Positions 25,173 to 31,696 of a stretch of DNA of 31,696 bases are shown here, one piece after another. Both the position numbers and the translations under genes were made by a program. Source of the DNA: Pyropia haitanensis (taxonomy: Eukaryota > Rhodophyta > Bangiophyceae > Bangiales > Bangiaceae); the NCBI GenBank assembly GCA_008729055.1, contig SDUX01000133.1:1-31696 (forward strand), read 5' to 3'. The notes below the pieces were generated by a model. That model was not told the origin of the DNA and made no database searches. It saw nothing but the letters and a program-made list of their open reading frames with translations. Numbering within the stretch: the first letter of the stretch is position 1; every line of letters begins with the position of its first letter.

Positions 25173-28100
25173 CTACTCGCCGGCATGATTTCGCTCAAAG
25201 CGAAATACTATCGTGGTCCAGACCGGTGGGTGCTCAGCCACCCATAGGTCGGGACTCGCGGGCGAGCGGGGGAAGCACTCCAAGGGTAACTCCTCGTACT
25301 CGAAGCATCGGTTCATGAAGATACCGAACCATTCTTGCGCTTCCCACCGGGGAGCGAGGAGGGTGAGGGCCAATGGAGGGCCACTTGCCAGTCGCTCGGC
25401 AATCTCCGGGAGGAGCGAGGTCGGGGGGTTCGCCCACGCGTTGTGGGGCGTCCAGTCGTGACTCATTGAGTCACGCCACTCGGCCCCGGGCTCGCACTCC
25501 TTGGAGCCGAACCGCTCGAACCTCTTGTTCGCCCGAGTGGCGAACAAGTCGATGGTGTGAGGCCCGTGGAGCTTCTCCAACCGGTCCACGATTGCTCGGG
25601 GAGCCGTCCAGTCCGCCCGCTCCGGTATGTTACGGGGGAAGTTCGTGGGGAATGTACTGCGTAGGTAGTACAGGGGGATGACCTCGCCCACCTGCCCGCG
25701 CGGGTGGGTCCAGATGAGTCGCGCTTGGACGTGACCGTCGGGCGATTGGTGGAAGGCGATGATGGTTGGCACCCACCTGACGCTGGGGGTGACCGCGTTC
25801 ACGCGGGCGTCCGGGTGTGGGAGGCCTTGGCTCTGCGACCTGAGTGTCATCTTAGTTGGTGACCACTCGTACCCCGGCACTTGCTTGTTCTGGTTCCGCA
25901 GGTACCGCAGGACCAAGTGCTTCGGCAGGTCGCCGAGCGGCGTCCACACGTCGTCGTTGCTCTGGTACCCCCACCACCGCACCTTGGCTTGGTGCTCCCC
26001 GTCGACGCATCGATACCCGACGAGCTTGTCGATGAGGTAGTCGTCCATCACGGATGGACGGTCGGACAAGTTCACCTTGTCCTTGAGCAGGGCATGAGGG
26101 GTGGCGTCGGCTTCGCCGGCTGCATCGGGTCTTGGGGCTGGCGTCGCTTGGTCCCATGACACTCTGCTCTCCTCGTCCCCCACCTGGACAACGAACGTCT
26201 TGTCGTCCAGGTCGACGACAAGGAACGGCCCGTTCGTGGGGCTGGACAACTTGTGCTCGCGTTGGTGTGCCTTCAGGTACACGTAGTCGCCGATCTTGAC
26301 ATCCTTGTTCCGGGTGGCAAGGTTCTTGTCGTACGTCTTCTTGTAGCGCTGCTGCGTCTTGCGCAGAGCCTCGGCCACCTTGGGTATGGTCTTGCGGAGC
26401 CGGGCCATGAAGGAGCGCTTGACCGACAAGGGCGAGCCGTCCTTGGTGGTGCCGTGTGCCTGGATAGACACACCGGGTGGCGGGCTGTGCACCGTGAGGT
26501 TCGGGATCCGTCTGGGGATGACCAGCTCGAACGGTGCCACGCCCGTCGATCGATGCGGCTGCGTGTTGTACGCGTACGTGAGGATGGGTAGGAGCTCATC
26601 CCACCGTTGCGGGTTATCCGCAACGTAGTGCCGGAGCTGCTTGACGATGGTGCGGTTGTACCGCTCCACCTGCCCGTTTGTCTGCGGGTGGTACGGCGTC
26701 GACTCCCTTGTCTCAATGCCAAGGGTCCGGCACACGGCGATGAAGAACTTCGACATGAACTGGCTTCCTTGATCCGACAGGAGCACGTCGGGTGGCCCGT
26801 AGCTGGCCACCCATACCTCCACCAACGCCGAGGCTACCGTGACAGCGGTCACCTTCTTCAGGGCGACGCAACGGACGACCTTGGAGAAGCGGTCGGTGAA
26901 TGCCAACACGTACTTGTTGCGCGTCAACGAGACAGGTAGCGGCCCGAGGATGTCGACGTTGACTTCCGTCAACGGCTCGGTCGCCGGGAACAGCCTCATC
27001 GGCGCCGTGTGGCGTCGCAACGCAAGCCGGCTCTGTGCACATGCGGCGCACCGCGTGACCACTCCGTAGGCGTCGGTGGCCATCGACGGCCAGTAGAACC
27101 GGCGCCGCATGGAGTAGTACATCCGGTTCGATCCCGGATGTCCTTCCGTGGTCGGGAAGTGGGCCAAGTGGAGCAACCTCGCCCGATGCTTGTGCGGGAC
27201 CACAAGCTGGTCCCCGTCGAGGCCCTCTCGGTAGAGCGCGCCGTCCTTCACCGAGAAGTTGGGGGCCTTGCCTGCGGCCATCTTCTTGCGGATGACCTTG
27301 CACAAGGCGTCGGTCGCCTGGTCCGCTACTAGGTCCTCAAACGCGACCGGCGTCAGCCGTACCGCGTGGGTGTACCGCCCCCTCTGCAAGCTTCTGGCCG
27401 TCTCGGCCAGAGCCAAGCATGGGATCTCGTCGTCGAGATCCGAGTCGTCAAGGGCGCCGGTGCGCGTCCGTGACAAGAAGTCGGGCGCATGATGACTTGC
27501 ACCAGGCTTGTACAAGACGTCGAAGGTGAACTCGGCCAAGCGGAGGCGCCATCGCATCAACCGGCTGCTTGGGTCGGTGGTATTGTAGATCCACCTTAGT
27601 GCCTGATGGTCCGTTCGCACCGTGAACTTGTTGCCGTCCAAGAAGTGCCGTAAGGTCAGCACTCCCCACACAAGTCCAAGGCATTCGCGTTCCGTCGTGC
27701 AGTAGTTCTGCTCGGCCGGCTTCAGCGTGCGGCTGTAGTAGCCCACCGGTTGCAGCTGTCCATCTTCTTGTTCTTGCAACAAGGCGCACCCGAGCTGGTC
27801 CGCGCACGCGTCGACGTCGACCACGAATCGACGGGTGGGGTGCGGGATGGTGAGCACCGGCGGTGTCACCAAGGCTTGTTTGAGGTCTTCAAACGCCGCG
27901 AGTTGTTCTGCCGTTGGTTCAGGCAGATCCGGGCCGACGTCGTTCTTGGTCAGCTCGGTTAATGGTCTCGCTCTCTTGGCGAAGTCCTTGACGAAGCGTC
28001 GGTAGACGTTGCAGGCGCCGAGGAAGCTCTTCATATGGGTCTTCGTCTTGGGGAAGGTGGCCCGTTTGAGGGCCTCGGTGTTCTTGTTGTGCACCTTGAG

Positions 28101-29849
28101 TTGGCCGGGGCAGACCAAGTGACCGAGGTACTCGACTTCTTTCTTGAAGAAGGCACACTTCTCAAGGTTGAGTGTGACGCCTGCTTTACGTAGGCGTGTC
28201 AAGACTACGTCCAGGTGGCGGACGTGTTCCTCGGCGGACTTGGAGAACACGATGACGTCGTCAAGGTAAACAAGACATATCTGCCACTTGAGGCCAGACA
28301 AGATGATGTCCAGGGCTCGCTGGAACGTTGCCGGGGCATTCGTCAGCCCGAACGGCATGACGACCCATTCGAAGAGTCCGTCGTGACATGCGAAGGCGGT
28401 CTTCTCTTGGTCCTCCTTTCGGAGTGGCACTTGCCAGTAACCGGCTGTGCAATCAAGTGTCGAGAAGAACTGCGCCTCGCCCAACGAGTCGAGGCAATCA
28501 TCCATCCTAGGAATGGGATAGGTATCCTTCTTGGTGACGGCGTTCAGCCGTCGGTAGTCGATGCAGAACCTCGGCTTGCCGTTCTTCTTGGGCACGACCA
28601 CGACTGGGCTTGACCAGTCGCTGTGGCTTGGCCGTATCACTTCCTGCTTGAGCATGGCGTTGATGCAGTCCGTGATGATCTCCCTCTTGCGCAGGCCCGT
28701 CCGGTAGGGGGCCTGGTGGATCGGGATGACCTTGTCATCGGTTTCAATCCGATGAACGGTGGCGTGGATCGTCCCCAGCTTGCCGCTCCACATGACCTGA
28801 TGCTGCTCGAGCATCCTCCGGATACGCTTGTGGAGGTGCTTCGGAGCGTCCGCGAGGTCGACTGAGTCGACCGACGGCGCGGGCTTATCTTGCGGAGGTT
28901 GGGGCTTCTCATCGACCGTGGCGATGACTGGCCCCTCGTACATCTCCGCTGACCCGAGGACGGTACCTTTCTTGAGGTACCTGGTTGTCGCGCCGACGTT
29001 GCACAACCGTACCTGGAAGGGCACGGCGGGCAAGGTGCAGGCGACCCCATTCGCCAAGATGACTTGGTGACCTTGGTGCAATCTTGAGTTGGTGGTCACA
29101 TGGATCAACCCGGTGATGTCGCTGTTGGCTGCCGCGAACACTTCGGTGAACGGCGGCAAGGTCGTCCGCTTAGCCAGACGGACCTTGCCCTGTTGCCGTT
29201 GTACGCAGTGCGTGTCCAAGATGGGCATGCAAACCGAGACAGGTGAACTGGGGTCGGTCCAGTACACCTTGTTGAGACGTGGGTAGATAGCCTCCACGTG
29301 CTGGTTGATGAACCGGGTACCCAAGATGGCCGGGACGGCCAACTCCTTGACGACGTGGAACGTTGAGACCATCTTAACGTGCCCGGAGTCGACGATGATG
29401 TTGATCGCCGCCAGGATGGGAAGGGGGTTGCCACTGGCGTCAACCACCTTGGGCGTCCGTCGATTCTTGGACGCGAACGAGGTCCAGTTCGCCGGGAGTT
29501 GGTCAACCCGAATGAGGTTGAGACCCGCCCCTGTATCCAGCGTGGGCCGCATCGCACGCATGTGTTCTGGGGCAGGCCCCAGACACAGGGGAACCGTGTA
29601 GTGACGGTACGCCTTATTGAGGATCGACGTCCAACACCGAGGTGTTGGTTGGGGTTTGCCGCGGTCAGGGGGAAGGTCGGCCGCGCCGGGCTCACGCGAC
29701 CGACCGCTCAGTTTCCCTGAGCGTGGGCAGGGTGGTCGTCGGTGTCGACGAAGGCCGTTACGGCACGGTCCGTTGACGAACGTCGGCGTTCCCGTCGAGG
29801 TTCGGGGCAGTCGCTGGAGAAGTGCCCGAACCGGTGACAGTTGTAGCAT
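25173..29849 (-). CDS. pol: Gypsy pol polyprotein: protease, RT, RNase H, integrase, chromodomain, Dam-like domain
   Basis: Intact frame counted from an ATG at 29849, though translation probably enters by -1 frameshift at 29711-29717 (residue 46). Protease: DTGAGLNLI (105). Reverse transcriptase about 400-580: SDWSSPVVVVPKKNG, MPFGLTNAPATFQR, YLDD at 528-531. RNase H about 674-795: VDVDACAD, TERECLGL, RTDHQAL. Integrase: zinc-binding H897, H904, C934, C937; catalytic D966 (VNVDILGP), D1026 (SDQGSQF), E1062 (NGQVERYN). Chromodomain about 1270-1322 (KVRWWGYQSNDDVWTPL). A beta-rich stretch about 1357-1400 follows. The final domain at 1423-1510 has TIDLFAT, PGAEW, ANPP and LAPRWEAQEWF, matching the Dam-like domain of the PAT-like element here. 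RNase H before integrase is the gypsy order. The protein ends 48 residues after that domain. Confidence 0.95.
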   Translation of the reverse strand: MLQLSPVRALLQRLPRTSTGTPTFVNGPCRNGLRRHRRPPCPRSGKLSGRSREPGAADLPPDRGKPQPTPRCWTSILNKAYRHYTVPLCLGPAPEHMRAMRPTLDTGAGLNLIRVDQLPANWTSFASKNRRTPKVVDASGNPLPILAAINIIVDSGHVKMVSTFHVVKELAVPAILGTRFINQHVEAIYPRLNKVYWTDPSSPVSVCMPILDTHCVQRQQGKVRLAKRTTLPPFTEVFAAANSDITGLIHVTTNSRLHQGHQVILANGVACTLPAVPFQVRLCNVGATTRYLKKGTVLGSAEMYEGPVIATVDEKPQPPQDKPAPSVDSVDLADAPKHLHKRIRRMLEQHQVMWSGKLGTIHATVHRIETDDKVIPIHQAPYRTGLRKREIITDCINAMLKQEVIRPSHSDWSSPVVVVPKKNGKPRFCIDYRRLNAVTKKDTYPIPRMDDCLDSLGEAQFFSTLDCTAGYWQVPLRKEDQEKTAFACHDGLFEWVVMPFGLTNAPATFQRALDIILSGLKWQICLVYLDDVIVFSKSAEEHVRHLDVVLTRLRKAGVTLNLEKCAFFKKEVEYLGHLVCPGQLKVHNKNTEALKRATFPKTKTHMKSFLGACNVYRRFVKDFAKRARPLTELTKNDVGPDLPEPTAEQLAAFEDLKQALVTPPVLTIPHPTRRFVVDVDACADQLGCALLQEQEDGQLQPVGYYSRTLKPAEQNYCTTERECLGLVWGVLTLRHFLDGNKFTVRTDHQALRWIYNTTDPSSRLMRWRLRLAEFTFDVLYKPGASHHAPDFLSRTRTGALDDSDLDDEIPCLALAETARSLQRGRYTHAVRLTPVAFEDLVADQATDALCKVIRKKMAAGKAPNFSVKDGALYREGLDGDQLVVPHKHRARLLHLAHFPTTEGHPGSNRMYYSMRRRFYWPSMATDAYGVVTRCAACAQSRLALRRHTAPMRLFPATEPLTEVNVDILGPLPVSLTRNKYVLAFTDRFSKVVRCVALKKVTAVTVASALVEVWVASYGPPDVLLSDQGSQFMSKFFIAVCRTLGIETRESTPYHPQTNGQVERYNRTIVKQLRHYVADNPQRWDELLPILTYAYNTQPHRSTGVAPFELVIPRRIPNLTVHSPPPGVSIQAHGTTKDGSPLSVKRSFMARLRKTIPKVAEALRKTQQRYKKTYDKNLATRNKDVKIGDYVYLKAHQREHKLSSPTNGPFLVVDLDDKTFVVQVGDEESRVSWDQATPAPRPDAAGEADATPHALLKDKVNLSDRPSVMDDYLIDKLVGYRCVDGEHQAKVRWWGYQSNDDVWTPLGDLPKHLVLRYLRNQNKQVPGYEWSPTKMTLRSQSQGLPHPDARVNAVTPSVRWVPTIIAFHQSPDGHVQARLIWTHPRGQVGEVIPLYYLRSTFPTNFPRNIPERADWTAPRAIVDRLEKLHGPHTIDLFATRANKRFERFGSKECEPGAEWRDSMSHDWTPHNAWANPPTSLLPEIAERLASGPPLALTLLAPRWEAQEWFGIFMNRCFEYEELPLECFPRSPASPDLWVAEHPPVWTTIVFRFERNHAGE
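29675..29717 (-). promoter_or_regulatory. Programmed -1 ribosomal frameshift site, gag to pol
   Basis: The gag frame ends CAG GGA AAC TGA. GGGAAAC (29711-29717) is a canonical X XXY YYZ slippery heptamer in correct phase, abutting the stop. A -1 slip reads GGG AAA CTG and continues as SGKLSGRSREPG in pol. Five bases further a 6-bp stem can form (GGTCGG 29705-29700 with CCGACC 29680-29675), and GCGGTC can alternatively pair with a later GACCGC. Heptamer, spacer and stem fit a -1 frameshift signal. The same heptamer is known from gag-pro junctions of some retroviruses. Confidence 0.8.
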
Positions 29850-31125
29850 TCGTCCGTCGAAGTTGCAGTTCGACGCGGGGATGGGGATCTCGATGCCGGT
29901 GTGGCGTTGCGTTCCGTTCGCGCGAAACGTGGTGGTTGCGGCGGAGTGACCGCGACATTCGCTACGACGGCTTCCGAGACGGCTCCAACACGGATTGGAG
30001 AGGTAGTGTTCCGGATGTGTCGACGCAGGTCCACCTTGACCTTCTGGACACCCGTCCAGTAGATCTGCGCGGTAGTGATCGCTTCCGGCAGCGACACGCG
30101 GCCCTTGGTCATCTGGAACATGACAACCTGCGCCTTGATCGCGTCGTGAAGCCCGTTGATGAACGTATCAACGAGATCGCTGCTGTTGAACAAGCCGACG
30201 AGGCGGTCGCACATACGCTCGAGTCGTTCGCCGAACGCTCGAGTGCTTCCTCTTGTTCTTGACGAGCAGAAATGACCTCGGTGTAGGCCTCGTTCAACTT
30301 GTCCGGCGTTGCAAACTTCTGCAACAGCCAGTTCACTCCGTCCCCGTACGTCTTGATGGCGTGCGCGTCCCGTGTCCCACTGTTGGACACGGCGGAGGTG
30401 AAGGACAGCTTAGCCGATCCCGACAGGCGGAAGCCGAGGAGGGGCAGTGCTTGTCCGTGTGACGCTCCGGCGGCGTCACAAGCTTTCTTGAACGTAGACA
30501 AGAACCCGAAGATGGCGAGTGGGTCCTTCCCAGTGAAGGGCGCCTGACCTTGGAACGGCCCGTCCAAGCACTTGTTCAGCTTATGTGCTTTCCTGACAAG
30601 ACGGGGTGGATACGCCAGGCGCGTATCCTCCAGGAAGTACGTCTTGTAGCACAACAGACGTCGGTAACGACGGTTGGGTGCATGGATGGCCATCCGACGG
30701 TCGAACACCTCGTGTTCGTTCTTCTTTGATCGCTTGGACTTGAGCCCGCGTCGGCGTCGCGTAGCTTCCTCCTCGTCCGTGGTGCTCTCGTCGGAAGATT
30801 CCGACGGGGAAGACGGCGGAGAAGGAGGGGTCGGGGGCCCCGATGTCGACGATGACGACGACGACCGATCGGCGCAAGTAGATCGGTCCGTCGCCGTCGA
30901 TGACCGGGACTTGGAAGGGGCGTCGTCACGTCGAGTGTGACGAGGCCCTTGCGTGTGCGGCGGCCGCGCTCGGGGTGCCCTGAGCGGGGCGCTCACCGTA
31001 CACTTGAAGGAGAGCCTGGAGTCCCGCAATAGCTCCGCCGTGTCATGTTGTTCCTTGACAGGCTCAGGTGTCGGCTGCTTGCGATCCTTGGGCTGACCCT
31101 TCTTGGTGGGTCGGGGCTTCTTCAT
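29708..31125 (-). pseudogene. gag: Gypsy gag (one internal -1 frame change)
   Basis: This is the structural protein that packages the element RNA. The first frame (31125-30109) has a basic Ser/Pro-rich stretch with SSSSSSTSG and an acidic ESSDESTTDEEE, then the Gag core (PFTGKDPLAIFGFLSTFKKACD, VNWLLQKFATPDKLNEAY, SARQEQEEALE). Near 30240 the frame must move by -1 to continue into CDRLVGLFNSSDLVDTFINGL and the zinc knuckle CYNCHRFGHFSSDC (about 29815-29856), ending at 29708. No slippery heptamer is visible at 30240, so a lost base (real or in the assembly) is the likely cause. The start codon overlaps the stop of the upstream frame as ATGA. Confidence 0.82.
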
Positions 31126-31568
31126 GGAGCCACTGGCGGATCTGCTCCTTGAGCAGACTTCTGCATCTCAACCAGCAGATCTTGTTGCTGCTGCAGACGT
31201 CGCGTCAGTTCGGCTACCGTGGTCTGCTCGTCATTCAAAGCTTGCTCCGCTTGAGCAAGGGCAGCTTCATAGGCGGCAGTCCGGCCGTCGTCTTCCGCCT
31301 CTGCGGTAGGCGTCGGCCCAGCCGCCGACGCGAGGCCGCTGGGAACGTCAGCGGGTCGTCCTTTGGGTCCACGTCGGCATGCGCCGACGGGGCCCGACGA
31401 GGAGGCGGAGGGGGGTCGTTGCGGGCTTGAGTGGTAGAGGAAGACCTCGTGGAGACGCCTTTCGGCGCGTCCCATCGGGGGGCACGTAGTCCTTCGGGAG
31501 ATGAGGATCCATGTTGCCCGACCGATCAGGTCCTCCCCTGTCGAGGACCGGCGATCGCTGTCGTCCAC
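31122..31568 (-). CDS. Gag N-terminal region or leader ORF with coiled coil
   Basis: This frame ends in ATGA, overlapping the next gag ATG by four bases. Its second half is a clear coiled coil (EAALAQAEQALNDEQTTVAEL, RRLQQQQDLLVEMQKSA), as often found at the N-terminus of chromovirus Gag. Its first half has poor codon quality. An ATG at 31512 in another frame (MDPHLPKDYV), followed by a third frame with DVDPKDDPLTFP, looks more protein-like and would again need -1 shifts. I therefore think this is the N-terminus of gag broken by small losses. A separate translationally coupled ORF is the alternative. Confidence 0.5.
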   Translation of the reverse strand: MDDSDRRSSTGEDLIGRATWILISRRTTCPPMGRAERRLHEVFLYHSSPQRPPSASSSGPVGACRRGPKGRPADVPSGLASAAGPTPTAEAEDDGRTAAYEAALAQAEQALNDEQTTVAELTRRLQQQQDLLVEMQKSAQGADPPVAP

Positions 31569-31696
31569 GGGGCTACGGCCCGTGGCGACCCTTGACGTGA
31601 TGAGCCCCGCTCACCACACCTTGACCCGGGTCCGTTTGCGCCCTGCGCTCCGGCCGCCCAAGTCGAAGTCCACGATGACACCGCTACCCGTCTTAG
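31569..31696 (-). other. Leader between 5' LTR (outside) and gag
   Basis: These 128 bp contain no LTR end and no recognisable tRNA-complementary primer-binding site, so both must lie further right. Nothing else is identifiable. Confidence 0.5.

Larger units (their letters stand above)
21395..31696 (-). mobile_element. Ty3/gypsy chromovirus, copy 2 (runs off right edge)
   Basis: Nearly complete element on the minus strand: gag, pol with chromodomain and Dam-like domain, antisense 986-codon ORF, 3' LTR. The 5' LTR and primer-binding site are beyond 31696. It is a near-identical, inverted counterpart of copy 1. It inserted into the copia gag, with the junction after 21394. Pol and the antisense ORF are intact; gag is interrupted. 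The element is large for a chromovirus because of the extra antisense gene. Confidence 0.92.

Noticed and set aside
1..26704. Giant palindrome or foldback transposon with 5.3-kb arms
   Set aside because: Similarity between arms ends exactly at a TGCCACA LTR terminus and the flanks differ (PAT gag on one side, copia gag on the other). Two independent insertions explain it.

Overview
The window is a nest of transposable elements from a GC-rich eukaryotic nuclear genome. An alga or another protist with compact, intron-poor genes is likely, but the species cannot be fixed from this sequence. The evidence for a eukaryote is the set of element families: a chromodomain Ty3/gypsy retrotransposon (two copies), a Ty1/copia retrotransposon, a tyrosine-recombinase retrotransposon of the PAT/DIRS type, and a PIF/Harbinger DNA transposon with its Myb-like partner gene. 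I see no convincing host gene, tRNA, rRNA or CRISPR array.

Layout. 1-5310 is the 3' part of gypsy copy 1 (plus strand): end of pol, a 986-codon ORF on the opposite strand, and the 3' LTR. 5311-9462 is a PAT-like element whose 5' end was cut off by that LTR: end of gag, then reverse transcriptase, RNase H, a Dam-like domain and a tyrosine recombinase, followed by a 34-bp direct repeat pair. 9463-10385 is less GC-rich sequence with strong hairpins and no gene. About 10386-17191 is a PIF/Harbinger unit with convergent genes: DDE transposase (plus) and a frameshifted Myb/SANT-like gene (minus) containing an 81/72-bp tandem repeat. 17192-21394 is the 3' part of a Ty1/copia element (minus). 21395-31696 is gypsy copy 2 (minus), running off the right edge before its 5' LTR. 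It sits inside the gag of the copia element.

The two gypsy copies make 1-5310 and 21395-26704 near-perfect inverted copies. Similarity stops exactly at an LTR end (TGTGGCA...TGCCACA), so these are two recent independent insertions and not a palindrome. The gypsy element is the most notable object. Its pol carries, beyond the chromodomain, a C-terminal domain that matches the Dam-like domain of the PAT-like element in this same window. It also carries, between pol and the 3' LTR, a long antisense ORF for an unrecognised 986-residue protein, intact in both copies, with a TATA box at the LTR edge pointing toward it. Gag and pol are joined by a textbook -1 frameshift heptamer (GGGAAAC) abutting the gag stop.

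Several reading frames (PAT pol, Myb-like gene, gypsy gag) are interrupted. Every interruption is repaired by a -1 shift, which raises the question of one-base losses in the assembly as well as true decay.
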